DNA of 64,000 bases from Lolium rigidum (lineage: Eukaryota; Streptophyta; Magnoliopsida; Poales; Poaceae): assembly GCF_022539505.1 (NCBI RefSeq), contig NC_061511.1, positions 29,460,620 through 29,524,619 of the forward strand. Direction: 5' to 3'. Numbering within the stretch: position 1 is the first letter of the stretch; every line of letters starts with the position of its first letter. A model generated the notes under the pieces. It searched no databases and was not told the DNA's origin. It saw nothing but the letters and a program-made list of their open reading frames with translations. Positions 45,201-57,932 of the stretch are shown here, one piece after another. The translations under genes were made by a program, and so were the position numbers.

Positions 45201-48200
45201 TATGGTATCTCACTGTATTTTTACCTGCATAATCTATGTTTTCTAGAGCTGGGTAGCAATACGTGTTCACAAAAACTTGACCAGGTCAGCCTCCCATGTT
45301 GAATACCATAGTATCCATAGGCTTTATGACAAATATCCCTTCTTCAAATGCACGAGCAATCAACTCGATACTATATTGGTCCTTAACAAAACCTTGGGTG
45401 CAGTAAGACATGTAACAATCTTACAAACATAACAAAATGAACAAAACGAAACTGGAATAGAACAATCAGCCACCATAAGATGTATTGACTTGGTTTAAAA
45501 TCTGTGTACACCAGGTCATGCAGATTATCAAATGTTAGAGAAATAGAAACCAATCGTAACTTATGTTTTCGTATTCCTAATTGAAAGACTTGCAGAATTT
45601 CAACATAAAACACACGAGACAAGAGCTGGATTTCATTCAAGCATTTCTGAAACTAACCAAGCATAGCTAGCAAAGAAAGTTCAAAATACTCTGAAACGTT
45701 CTTTCACCCGTTCGTTGCACTTGTGCCAATCTGTGACAAAAAATTTGGTTCAAGACCAGATCACTACAGGCCTACAACATACCCAACTGATCTCATGAAG
45801 AAATATAAAATATTGCGACAACTGATGTATACGAAAAAGGAACTACGAGTGAGCAATGCAGCCAAAATGGTCATTGTTTTGTAGTATAAATCAACCACGG
45901 ATTGATACAAGTGCATCTCACTACAGAAAAAAAAAGTACCACACATTTGCTCCTTGAAGTAAAACAACTAATTTGAACACAACACCACCATTCGATCTTG
46001 CACATGTGTATATACGTACTTGTGCATCGACGTCTTGGTCGGTGTGGTTGTGGGAGCCGATGCCACCCCTGGCACCGAGGCTGAAGCTATCCTTACTAGC
46101 CTTGTAGAGGCCCCTGGTGTGGTAGCTGTTATAGCACCACCAAGAAGTCGGAGTGGTGGCTGGCAGTTGCAGCTCGAAGAAGACGGTAGCTTATCCTGTG
46201 GTTGGACGCTGACAGCAGCACAATGAATTAGCCGCAATCATAAAATAGTGAGAGCAGAGGTGTACGGAAGTATTCGTGGCCAATGGCTGGCCTGGACTAA
46301 GACTGTGCGCTAAGTGCAGGATGCCATGGCCAGCATAGTAATATCACTTTATAAATTTGAGCTTCCAATCCACCTTTGCGAGTTCTTCCTTCTCTCGATT
46401 CCCTGAAAATCAAGAACAAGCGACAGGGTTATGGTTTGCATCGCCTTATATTGTAGATTTTGGTTCGAGCTTAATTATTTTCAGATGGTGGATGCTAAAT
46501 ATTTATTTTGTTATTTACAGAGAGAAAAAAGAATATCTTCAAAAATCAACTCCCACGATCTAACCGTAGTTCAGAATATAATTGACACAGATTATGTGCA
46601 GATTGCATTTAATTATTTGCACTAGGGGTATTCAAGCAAACAATACCAATTAAGTTGATCACTCACGTACTCATGGCTGCATGTATGCACTGCATATTAT
46701 GCATGGTCATACATGGTTTGCATCCATATTGCTCTGGCCTCGCTACTTCTTGCCGCACCCCACATGTGAGGCAGTGACATGTTGATGCCGACCCCAGATT
46801 CAAAGTTGGACAAAATTTATTTTATATAGAGAACGAGTTTTAATTATAATGTACTCCCTCTATTCCAAATCAGCGACAACTAATATGAAACTGATGGAGT
46901 ACTTGACTAATCCTACAAGTAGTACTCTCTTAAATAATATGCGCCCTTATTAACCAGAGACAGAGCTTTAGTCTATTTTAGTCCTTCCATTTAAACATTT
47001 GTGAGATCTCCCTAGCCTAACTTTGTTAAGTACTTGGATACATAAAAAAGTTGAAAGGCAAAACTAAATTAGCACATAAAAAGGGCCAGGGTTCAGATTA
47101 GTGGGTGAAAATATGACTTGTCTGTTAAAAAACGCCAAGCTTACATACTGAACATACCAGCAAGGAGGTGGAAAACAACACAAACAAAAGGTAGCAACTC
47201 TGAAAGCACAAATTAATGGTCATTTGTTTGACATCAAAAACATGCTCATGCATAAATAAACACTATTATTTTTTCGCCCTTGCAAGGTAGACATTAAGCA
47301 TGAACAGGAATAACCACAGATCTAGTTACACACGAGAACAACTCACAAGGAAGTTCAAGTATATTATCCAATGTGGTGTTAGGAAAAAATATATCACCAT
47401 CTTAATTATTTCTTTGTTTCTAAACAGCTAGTCCAACCACAAAATTATATACAGAAGCAACATATATTAATGAAAGACCGTAGTGCCAAAGATAATAGAC
47501 GTATCAGCAATGATAATTTTTTAGGATCATTCATCGGCAGAGGAATCACCACTGTAGTCAAAAACCCATGTAATCTAACAACTTTCATACTAGTAGTAAC
47601 CATCACAAAAAGTTAAGCAAACATTGACTGTTGCATGACACATAACAGAGTAACAAAGTTCAGATAAACCCATGCATACTTTCTTTGGTTGTTCACGTCT
47701 CCCAAGCATAACTACTTGAGCTATAAGATTCTCGAACTAACTAAGTGCACCATGTATATGGACGACACATCTCCAATTCACGCGTTTAAAAAGAAAATTA
47801 GTCACAAGCTAGCTAAGAAAAAAAAACATCAATAGCAATAGACAAATATGGCAAATTACAAATTAATCAACTTGATGGCATCAACAATCATCTAGAGAGG
47901 AGGGTAGAACCAGAAACTCACCTAAACAATGGAGACAAGGTGGATAGGCCACCATAACACCACAAAACCTCTGAAATCTTACCACCATGTAAATTTGCAT
48001 GTTGTCAACGATTAAATTGAAACCCACGTTGACCTTCTGACATGCCAAGGATGGATGAACATAACAATCGATTAATATAACAAGGCTGCAAAGTCAAAAC
48101 TGAAGGTGATAAGCAACAGAACAAAAAATGTAAATATTTACTTGCATCATATATTAACACAAGTAAACAATGTACAAGATACATAACCTAGGTAACAATT

Positions 48201-48564
48201 ACAGTTATCTAACTTTCATCACAACAACACTTTGTAGAACAAAAACAGATTCAACCTATTCATATTTGTGTACTTAGCACTTGGTCGTTTCCTAATCTCG
48301 GTTATGGTGTTAGTTTAGTTCTTATAGAAGCAAAAGTAGAAATGTTATATTGTCTCACAGAACAGTATCCTCTCCAAAATGTGAACTAAATGAGAAAAAT
48401 TTATCAGAAACTATGAAAAAGATAACTAAATTTAGATACCAGTTGGATGAAACCATTCACATAGGTTATTATAAAATAATCAAGCAGACATGAAAAGCAA
48501 TTAGATACTCAAATCAGAAATATGATGTTGCACTATACATCAACACACACAGGTCATTAGTACA
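42236..48564. other. AT-rich region, probably introns of a minus-strand gene
   Basis: No long ORF. Short candidate minus-strand exons stand out: 44,805-44,862 (separate entry); about 45,286-45,412 (FVKDQYSIELIARAFEEGIF, then VIKPMDTMVFNMGG); and 46,012-46,200 (Ser/Thr/Pro-rich, ending at a GTACGT donor). 44,329-44,393 is a 24-bp tandem repeat (TCAGTACACCGTACCAATAAG-like, about 2.7 copies). 46,852-46,900 looks like a collapsed Stowaway end pair. Confidence 0.4.
44805..44862 (-). CDS. Candidate short exon (VVRATMYLWSKQFSRLCTE)
   Basis: A strong acceptor GCTGCAG and a donor GAAG/GTAACT bracket 58 bases coding 19 residues plus one base, open in this frame and aromatic/basic in composition. It is too short to be sure. 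It is consistent with the other minus-strand exon candidates in the same unit. Confidence 0.35.
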
Positions 48565-51500
48565 TTGTTTCTTAACATCATGGAATGTAAACTGAGGCAT
48601 CAAAGGGAATCTTGACAGACTTCTGCCTCGAGTGCGGGGGACAGTTTGCTTGGAATTGGCTTCCAGCAAACGGCCACTCGGGGGGCCTTCTTCTGGGGTT
48701 TCGGGATGAGACCTTCGAGGTGGGGGAATGGAGAAAAGGGGTTTTCTTCATCTCCGCCAAGATTCTTCAACGCAATATCAACATGATTTGGTGCTTCATG
48801 TTGGTGTACGGCCCGGCCGACCATGGGAGGACGGATGAGTTCTTGGGGGAACTGGAGCGGGCGGTCGCCGAATGTCAAGTGCCTTTGGTAATCGCCGGAG
48901 ATTTTAATCTCATTCGCTCCGCGGGGGACAAGAGCAACGACAACATTGATTGGCCTAGGGTGCGCCGATTTAACGACTCCATCGCCTCCATGGCGCTGCG
49001 AGAGATCAACCGGGCGGGGGCCCGGTATACCTGGACCAATCGACGGATTAACCCGATCAGATGCGTCCTGGATCGGGTCTTCGTGTCCACGGCCTGGGAG
49101 GCCCGTTTTCCCCTTTGCTCGGTCACAGCGGTTACGAGGATCGGTTCAGACCACAACCCGCTCCTGCTGGACAACGGGGAGGCGACGAGATGCCCACCAC
49201 CACGGTTCTTCTTCCAAACCTGGTGGTTCCAGGTCCACGGCTTCGGGGAGCTTGTGAGGTCCAAACTCAACCACTTCCTGCTAGATTTGGGTCCACATCG
49301 GGACTGCATTGACCTCTGGCAGTGTGTGGCCCGCAACCTTCGGCAATTCCTCAAGGGTTGGGGAGCCAACCTGGGCAAGGAGAAGCGGCTCTTCAAAGAG
49401 AACTTACTCGCCCAGGTCGAGGAGCTTGACCGGCAGGCGGACGGGACGGGTTTGGATGAGGAGGGGTGGGCCCTCAGGTACCACCTGGAAGACCAGTTGG
49501 TCTTGTTCGACAGGTTGGAGGAGGAATATTGGAAGCAGCGCAGTAGGGTGCGCTGGACTTTGGAGGGGGACTCCTGCACCAAATATTTCCATGCCATTGC
49601 CAACGGCCGCCGGAGGAAATGCTCTATTCCACGGCTGATTACACCACAAGGGGAGGTAGAAGATCAACGGGACCTGATGGAGCACGTGTATGACTTCTAT
49701 CGGGGTCTCATGGGGGCGCCTGGGGAGGACAGGGTGTTCTCCTTGGCACCCGACCTCTGGGAGAGGGACAAGCGGATCGCGGATGGGGAAAACCGCGCCC
49801 TGGAGCTCACCTTCACGCCAGAAGAACTAGACGAGGTTCTCCTGAGCATGAAGCCGGACTCGGCCCCGGGGCCAGATGGCCTACCGGTTTTGTTCTTCAA
49901 GAGATTTTGGGGAATCTTGCGAGGACATATTCTCACGCTGTTGAACGATTTCGTCCTCGGTAGGGTGGATGTGGCGCGTCTCAATTTTGGGATTATTACG
50001 CTGATCCCCAAGGTCAAGGGCGCGGACACCATCAAACAATTCAGGCCCATAGCTCTTATTAATGTTATTTTCAAGTTTGTGGCTAAGGCCTTTGCTATCC
50101 GCCTAGCGCCGCTTGCCCATAGGACGATCGATCGTAGTCAGACTGCGTTTATCCGTGGTAGATGTCTTCATGAGGGGGTGCTGGCCTTACACGAGATTAT
50201 GCACGAGCTTCGAGTTAAGAGGCTTGGGGGCCTTCTTCTCAAGCTTGACTTTGAGAAGGCGTACGACGAGTAAACCGGGACTTTCTCCAGGAGGTGCTGC
50301 TGAGAAAGGGATTCTCGGCCATGGTGGTTCATCGCCTGATGCAGTTGGTTAGGGGAGGCCAAACTGCCATCAATGTTAACGGAGAGGTGGGACCTTTCTT
50401 CCGGAACGCGCGGGGCGTTAGACAGGGAGATCCCCTCTCCCCGATCCTCTTTGATTTCCTTGTCGACGCGTTGGCGGCCATGCTCGCCAAGGCTAACCTG
50501 GCAGGCCACATCAAGGGGGTGGTGTCGCATCTGATCCCAGGGGGGGTCACCCATCTTCAGTATGCCGACGACACGATGATCCTGATCGAACCCACGAGCT
50601 TGGAATTGCTAACCTCAAGTTCCTTCTCCCGTGCTTCGAGAACATGTCGGGTCTCAAGATTAATTTTGACAAGAGCGAGGTTCCGGTGACAGGGGTCCCG
50701 GATGAGGAGAAGCGCAGGCTGGCTAACCCGCTTAACCGCAAGCGGGGACCTGCCCTTTACGGTACCTTGGTCTCCCGGTGAGCGGCGGTCCGCTTCGGGT
50801 GGCGGATTGGGGGTTCCTCCCGGAGAAGGTGGGACACCGGGTGGACCCGTGGCAAGGCCTTTTCTTGGCCTCTGCTGGGAGGTTAGAGCTCACCAACTCC
50901 TGCCTCTCGAGCCTGCCTATGTTCGCTATGGGTGTGTATTTGCTGCATGACTCGACCCATTATGCGATGGATAGGTCGAGGTCCCGATTCTTTTGGGAAG
51001 GAGTCGGGAACTCTAGGAAGTACCACATGGTAGATTGGGCAACCGTGTGCAAACCTAGAGAGGTGGGGGGTTTGGGGATCCTCAACACCAAACTCATGAA
51101 CATAGCACTCATGCTTCGGTGGATTTGGAAGATCTACCAAGGGGAGGAGGGTCTATGGGCGGACCTCCTGCGCGCCAAGTATCTTGGGGAACATGATTTT
51201 TTCTCCAAGGAAGTGCCAGTTCGGGGGTCGCAATTCTGGAATGCTATCCAGAAAATCAAGTGGCACTTCAAGCTTGGGGCGAAACACTCGGTTCACAACG
51301 GGAAGTGGACCTACTTCGGAAGGACTGGTGGGTGGGGCCGGGGCCCCTGCGCGCCCGTTATCCTCGACTCGTTCAGCTGCTGCACTCACCCGGATGTTAC
51401 GGTGCATGCGACCAGGGTGCTAGGGGGGATACCCGGTGAGTGGCGCATCCAGTTCAGGCGCCAGTTCAGTCTTGCGGAATCCGTGGAGTGGGATAACCTT

Positions 51501-52335
51501 TGCCGGGAAGTACAGGCCCTTCCGGTTGACGAGCAGAATGACAGGGTGTCATGGGCTCTCGACAACTCTGGGATCTTCTCGACTAGGTCCGTCTACCACG
51601 GCCTGATGCAGGGTGCGACGGTCACCCATTTCAAGGAGGTCTGGCGGACTAGGGTGCCTCCTAAGATCAAGATCTTTTTGTGGCAGTTGATCCGAGGGAA
51701 GCTCCCGTCTTGCGAGCAGGTGGCCAAGAGGATGGGTCCATCCAACGGCCATTGTGCTCTTTGTGGAGAGATTGAGGACTGTAACCACATCTTCTTCACC
51801 TGCCACATGGCGAGTTTCATGTGGGCTGGGGTTAGGGAACTCCTTCATTGCGATTGGAACCCGGCAGGGGCTGGGGACTTCATCGCACTTGCGCAGGGTT
51901 TGGCAGGCCCCCTTCGTAGATTAGTTTGGTTCACCTTTGCGACCCTCACTTGGTCGCTTTGGAACATTAGGAATAAACTAACTATTGAAGGGAAGTTGAT
52001 TGGTAACCCGGCTGATGCGTTCTATCATATGCTTATTCACATGCAGTCATGGAGGGTTCTGGTCAGACGGAGGGACAGGGCGCTGCTGGACGTGGCGCGG
52101 GACGAGCTCGGGAGGCTACATGCGAGGGCTAGGGCGGCGGCTTAGTCTTATCATTCGACCCGCTTCGGGGCGTTGTATCGATACCTTATGCTAGGACCTT
52201 TCGCGTGTGGTGTGTGCCGGGGGCGATGTGCTCCTGTTCTCGGACCGGGTCGTGTTGTTTGGTTCTCGGACTTGTATCGTAACTCGTATGGTGATGTTAG
52301 CTTTATCTATAAAGCTGGGCCAAGTGGCCTTCTAT
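48565..52335 (+). mobile_element. LINE (non-LTR retrotransposon), 5'-damaged, decayed ORF2
   Basis: The element begins at about FLTSWNVN (48,567), a remnant of the endonuclease start, and ends in a 3' UTR with TTTATCTATAAAG about 190 bp after the ORF2 stop at 52,145. There is no clear poly(A) or target-site duplication. It lies in the opposite direction to the candidate host exons around it, as is common for intronic LINEs. Confidence 0.85.
48612..52145 (+). pseudogene. LINE ORF2: endonuclease, reverse transcriptase, zf-RVT
   Basis: The first intact frame (48,612-50,273) has the EEP-type endonuclease C-terminal motifs GDFNLIRS and SDHNPLL, then reverse-transcriptase blocks SAPGPDGLPVLFFKRFW, FRPIALINVIFKF and LLKLDFEKAYD. 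One missing base after AYD gives a false stop. The next frame continues with RGVRQGDPLSPILFDFLVDA and LQYADDTMIL, carrying the two catalytic Asp. Further shifts near 50,605 and 50,690-50,790 lead to a 455-codon frame with RWIWKIYQGEEGLWADLLRA and a zf-RVT region (WRTRVPPKIKIFLWQLIRGK, then CALCGEIEDCNHIFFTC). All catalytic motifs persist, so decay is recent, but the first part of the endonuclease is lost. Confidence 0.92.
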
Positions 52336-52509
52336 TTAAACTTCTTTCTAAGCAAGTTACAGAGGCTATAGATCAAAGTGAACTTGCGTGTGCTAATCCT
52401 GAACTAGGGTGGACAAAGATAATCTTAGGGTTCTTCATAGTTCTATATGAACCATTCTACCGCAAACATGCAGAATATTGGAAGAAACCTGCAAGCCACA
52501 AGTACTCAC

Positions 52510-52675
52510 CTGTCAGATTTATATATCTCAGGCAACTTGCACACATGAAGTAGCTGCATAATCAACACAAGTGTCATAACTGATGTTATGGACTCTTTAA
52601 TAGCATCCAGGTCACTAGAATTTGAACAAAACTCAATCTCAACTCTCTCCAGAAGGTCCCTCAAGTATATGGTAA
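52510..52675 (-). CDS. Candidate internal exon of an unidentified minus-strand gene
   Basis: Acceptor CAAAAG and a consensus donor ACAG/GTGAGT bracket 166 bases, fully open as TIYLRDLLERVEIEFCSNSS, then DLDAIKESITSVMTLVLIMQ and LLHVCKLPEIYKSD. Helical, Leu-rich and soluble in composition. This is the most convincing exon of the region. The overlapping plus-strand frame (to 52,553) is probably its shadow. Protein family not recognised. Confidence 0.5.
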
Positions 52676-52679
52676 CTTT

Positions 52680-55600
52680 TGCAGCTATTTTTAGCTTTAA
52701 ACAATCTGCATAGGCATTTCAGCTTCATCCATTATGGTGGAGTATATATCTGAGAGCATTTACTATCCACCTTGGTCTGAATCTATGTATACTTAATGTG
52801 TGGTCATCTACAAATATATTAGGCGTTATATCCACTACGAATAATTAAATGCAGCAGCTTCCCCTAATAAACATTAAATAGTGTCTGACCATAGGAATCA
52901 GTATTAAGCATACCTGTGAGCAAGCCAACCTAGGCATACCATTTAATCAACTCTTCCTAAGCTGGCTTGAAATCAGAAGAAAACTAACAGCAGCACCTGC
53001 TACGCTATGATTTATTTTCTTTCTTGATGCAAAAATATTCCCTTTTTTCATGCGCAAGGGGATGACCCACATCTTCTTCATAACCGACACCATGAAGCAT
53101 CCGCTGGCCACCAATGACAACCTCTTCGCTTCCTTGGGCATAGCCTGCTGATACAACATCTCACACTTGCAATCAGGGCCAGAGCCTGTTGCTGCCGCTG
53201 AATCAACGCCAACTGTTGTTGAAAAAGTTCAACTATTTGAGGCTCTGGAATTTTGTGACCATACATGTATGATCACAATATGATGTTATGCAAGTCGAGG
53301 GGAGAGAAGACAGCGACCTTCTGATTTTTGATGTCCTGGCCTCTCGCGACATTGTCATGTGACTGCCGCTCATGCATCCTCTCCTTCATCATATGACTGC
53401 AACCTACAAAGTTGAACAAATATTAGTAATCAAGATACCAACTTTTATATACTATTTGTGAAACTGAATCACACGATGTTGAGAACATTACCAAGGTAAT
53501 ATATTCAAATAGGATCATAATTTTTTGATCTAACCAACAAAAGGCATAAAGTTTAATATCATCTGAAAATGTATTTGGTTATCAAAAGGAAGATAAACCT
53601 TCTCAAGATACTTGTTTGCAAGTTCCATGAGTTTATTAATGCTAAGATTCAGGGAAACATTGTTGGGAGAGCAGACCGATCAATATAACACTACTTGTAC
53701 ATGAGATGACATAGCAAAGGACAAATAGTAAAACAGGTGCCCTATTGCCATTTACAAACCAAATTGTATTTAATACTTTCAGGGAGATAAATTGGCATTG
53801 CATACACTATCATAGACCTTTCGGATGAAAATGGAAGAATAGTATGGGATATACGACACTTGGACAAAATAAATTGAAAACGGAAGAATAGTATGGGATA
53901 TATGTTATTGGCTAGACCAAGCACTCCTCTTAGGATTGACTGGTCTTTTGGGTGCTGTAGACTAGAAGATTCAACTTTTTCCTTTCCCTTCCGCTCGTGA
54001 ACTAAGGAACTTTATTATTATAAACATGAAAAGAATGCAGATAGTTATGGAAGAAAGTACATGTTAGTGGCAACAAGTATCCAACATTAATTTGCTGGCT
54101 TGCCACTTTATACCCGTCTAAACTACTCGTGGTTGTCAGCTCACAACACCATGCTAGCTAGCTGGTCATCACAAGTCACAAAGAAAAAGTCAACGCTGCA
54201 CTTGCCTACCTATGAAACTTTAGTACTATTCAGAAATTCCAACTAACGTTTCTTGCATAGATCATTTAACACTTTGCAAAATATGCAATGCAGCCGGTCT
54301 ATGCAGTACTTCTAGCATTCAGAAATTTCAGAAATTAAAGCTTGCAAATTGTAATCAACATCAGAGAAAAAGAGCACACATGTTAGCTATGTACTGTCCA
54401 ACCAATCCAAACCAATTCACGCACTAAATCTGCAACAAACGAAATGTCTCACCGGAATCTGATCCAATCGGTGCAAGAAACACAAGATCCTATTTTTTAC
54501 ATCAGGGGAGAGTACTGGTTCAGCAAGGAAAAGTAACACTAGTCTACCGCAGTGAAGGATGCCCACCGGAAACAAGAACCTGAAGGAGGCGACCCCGAGC
54601 TGCACGTGGCGAAGAAGACGGTACTACGCACGACTAGAACGTGCCGCGGATCCAGAGTAGCTATGTGCATAAATATAAAATATGGCTGAATCTCCAGTAA
54701 AGCTACGTGCAAGTGTGCAACAGATATACTAATATGTTAATATCATATATGGGAGTTGTGTGTTCCTTGACTGAACATGTATCAGTCAGTACAGGTGAGA
54801 ACATCAAATATAACAAAGAAAGAAAAGAATGACTTGTGGCATATGTAAGCATCTAGTTATTCTTTAAGAATAATTACTACTATATTGAACATCCATCACT
54901 CAATACGGGAAGCTTATAGCTGACAAACTAGAGAAACACTAGTTCATTACAGGAAGCTTTGAAAGTTTCTTTAGCTAGGCTAATAGTGCAACTTAGTTTT
55001 TCTTCCATCCTTTTATTTTCAGAGAAACTCACGAATTAAGTAGAATGTAAAACGGAATTTTCCAATTGAAACCCATTAAAACCATGTCAACCAAGACATG
55101 TATATGATCTAGACTACTAGGAGTCGCATCCTATTTGTATACTTGCTGCATGGAAATATCTAAATCGAGTCCACAACATGGACTAAGACAGCCCCCAAAA
55201 CTAGCAAACCTACTGGTACAAGGCATGAACTGCAGTCGATCTACATGCATGGTCCACCTTTCTGGTTTGGAGTTAAATGTAGCACTTGCATAGAAGGCCT
55301 CTACAGATGGATCAGATGTGTCGCTGCCATTTTGCTTCTCTGTCCCAACCAGTTCAGTAAGATCTTGGATTACAGTATTACACTGTTTGTGATTTGTACA
55401 ATTCCTTTTTCGAACAAGCTAGTACAGATACCTGAAATTGATGCAAGTATGAGGACTACAATAGCAGCAATCACATATTCAGAAGAGAAATCAAGAGTCT
55501 CGAGTTTTACTTGTTCAATATATCAAGGACAAATAGAGTGGACAGATTCCCTGCTTCCCTTTGATACGTTGGCCATCTGTTGAGCAGTATTTGCAGTTCT

Positions 55601-55840
55601 CAAGGCCCTCTTTAAACAAAGGAGCACCCTGCAACAAAATTTTGGTCAGGCCAAAATGAGAAGTCCTGCATATTCTAGATATAATTTAACAGTATGCCAG
55701 AAGTTACTAGCTAGCCAAACACGAACAAGATTTGAACTTGCCAAATTAAACGAAATTCACGATTACTCTTGACATAGAGAGAGCACACCAAAGACAGGGA
55801 GAAAATTTGGACCATCGATCTTGGTGTGGTGGTGGTGGTG
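52680..55840. other. AT-rich region, probably introns; weak minus-strand exon remnants
   Basis: At 53,280-53,400 (minus), after a good GGTTGCAG acceptor, the frame reads HMMKERMHERQSHDNVARGQ, then DIKNQKVAVFSPLDLHNIIL before a stop. 53,160-53,265 gives a Gln-rich FQQQLALIQRQQQALALIA. 55,131-55,440 (minus) is open for about 100 codons. None can be joined with confidence. Confidence 0.3.
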
Positions 55841-55849
55841 AGCAGGTGA

Positions 55850-56169
55850 CCTACCTTCTGGCCGGGCTGGCCCCACGACCTCCTCGTCGAGCTCATCTTG
55901 CGCGTCGCCAACCAGAGGCCGGCGAGCAGCTGCACCAGTGAGCGGCGTTGCAGGGGTTGCCACTAAAAACAGCGGCGGAATCCAGAGGAGCAGCCTCCAG
56001 TCCGAGAAGAGCTCACGGTTGCAGGATCCAGGGGGACATGCCGCCGGTCAGAGAAGAGCACCATCGTGGCGGCAGGAGTCAGAGGCGGCGCCGACTTGCC
56101 GGAACTCTACCCATGGGCTAGGGTTTGTGGTTAATCGCCAGGTATATCGTCTTCGGTTGAGATCCGCGC
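55850..56169 (-). other. GC-rich candidate first-exon or leader region
   Basis: On minus, AAACCCTAGCCCATGG (near 56,115) resembles a grass leader, and an acidic stretch LVGDAQDELDEEVVGPARPE ends at a donor GAAG/GTAGGT at about 55,854. The in-frame starts are unclear. The region ends exactly where duplicated sequence begins. Confidence 0.3.
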
Positions 56170-56485
56170 GCGGGAGGCTTTGGGGTTCGTTCGTCTACCA
56201 CGCCGTGATTAACGAGGCGTCTTCCACGTAATTAAAGAGGCCCAGGGATCGATTCAGTTCAATCGAGTCTCTTCCAGCAGGGCAATTGGATTATTGTAAT
56301 CGTGAAATTTACGCTGGCAATCAACCTTCCTTTAAATATTTGATTAGCTTCCAAATTTAAATAATATCGATGAATTTTTTGCTTTGCTCCTGCGTAACTT
56401 TAGCTGCCATGACAAATGACCTGTATTAGTTGGATATGGCACGTACTAGACATATGTGCACATGTACGTGCCTAGTACATAACTA

Positions 56486-56721
56486 CTACCTCCGATTCAA
56501 GGAATAAGACGCCCTCGTTTTACGTACTTTTCGTTTGACTAAGAATTACTTTAAATATATAAAGATTGTTTGTATGAAATTAACATCATTAGAAAGTGTT
56601 TTTCAATACGAATCCAACGATACTAATTACATATAATATAACCAAGATTTAGTTGCTCAATTTTTATGGTCAAAATTCGCATTGGAATACGTGTGCGCCT
56701 TATTCCTTAGGACGGAGGTAG
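56486..56721. mobile_element. Stowaway-type MITE (236 bp), copy 2
   Basis: Same element, TIR and TA flanks as at 34,717-34,953. A few changes near the left end (AAGGAATAAGACGCCC versus AGCGAATAAGGCGTCG). Confidence 0.85.
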
Positions 56722-57545
56722 TAGTACTTATATAGCTGCGCCCTCATTCTAGACTAGCTAGCTTCATCATTGTAGAGACTAGGGATGGCGGCCAAGGCGA
56801 CGTGGTCGACCCACTTCCATAGGTTCGATCGCCATAGCCCGACGTGCCAAGCGGCATGCACATAGACGACAAGGACCACGAAGTAGCTAGGTCACCTAGT
56901 CGGGCGCAGGAGAAATCACCGAACTATCCACTATTAAGATAGTAACATAGAGTAGTAACATGCACAATGTTATCACTCTATATTACTCCCCACTATGACT
57001 AGTCTTAATTTCCTAGGAATATCGAGGCTGAGAGCATCGGGCGCCCGAGAGCATCCCCACTCGGGGACCCTAAAGGCCACTTAATTATAGCCGTAGGGGG
57101 TGTCGGCGCTAAAAATCGCGCCCAGCCCTTACCCCTTCCCCACCATTTTGGTTTTAGCGCGGGCGCGATCCAACTAGTTATCCGGCCTTCCCAGGCCGAA
57201 CCCAACAAACGGGGAAGCTAGCGGGGGTGCCGGCGTGAATCATTGAGAAGGCACGGGAAGCGGTTGCTCGTCTTGGACCCGCGTCGTCAGTGTCCTCGCA
57301 CCGGTCGTCTTCCTCACCGACTTCCATGCCGCATCAAAGCCTACTCGCCTTTAACATCCACGGCCGCAACATCGATGCGTCCCGTCGATGGGGCACGCGT
57401 CGGCATTAATGGACGCCAACGCCCCCTCTCGGCCCTTTAAAAGCCGCTCTCACGCCACTCCGTCCGCATCACACCGTCCCATCTTCATCGCCTCCCCTCT
57501 CACCGTAGATCGATCACCAGCTACTCCCTAACAAAACTCAGTGAC

Positions 57546-57932
57546 ATGGAGCGCTTCCCCGGGGATGACGTCGCTACCAACGGCTTCGGCCGGCGGTGGC
57601 TTCTCGTCGAGGAAGCGCGCGTCCTGTGGAGCGCAGGCTACTCCGTCCTGCCGGACATGTAGTGTCCATCGGTTGGGTGCTCAGCGCAGGCGGGTTGCCG
57701 ATCCCGCCGGTGCCGGTGGGGGCGGTACGCACATGCGCCATCTATGAGCACTTGTATTCGTTGACGGTGAAGGAGCGCAACGATCCCCACTGGGACCCCA
57801 ACAACGACCACGTCTAGACGGTCTTCTTTCGGCAGCAGCGCGACGTCGCCTATGATGGCGACGATGCCCTGCCAGAGAACACCAATTCCAAGGGGCGGAG
57901 CGGTGATGGATCACCCCTGGGAGGACCCTCAC
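57546..57932 (+). pseudogene. Short unidentified gene, copy 2, additionally frameshifted
   Basis: Counterpart of 35,779-36,165. A one-base deletion (GAGCGCAGGCT for GAGCGCGAGGCT) shifts the frame to WSAGYSVLPDM followed by TAG, and a CCC to CCT change alters one codon. The TAG of copy 1 is also present (about 57,815). The two copies are therefore broken in partly different ways. Confidence 0.5.

Noticed and set aside
48875..49603. 242-codon minus-strand ORF
   Set aside because: Antisense shadow of the LINE ORF2, which shows clear endonuclease and reverse-transcriptase motifs on plus.
52320..52553. Plus-strand reading LSKQVTEAIDQSELACANPE as an exon fused to the LINE
   Set aside because: It overlaps a minus-strand stretch with a consensus acceptor and GTGAGT donor, which explains the open sequence better.
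55245..55583. 112-codon plus-strand ORF
   Set aside because: Hydrophobic mixed composition and no motif. The minus strand is open over the same stretch and looks somewhat more protein-like, so neither is called.
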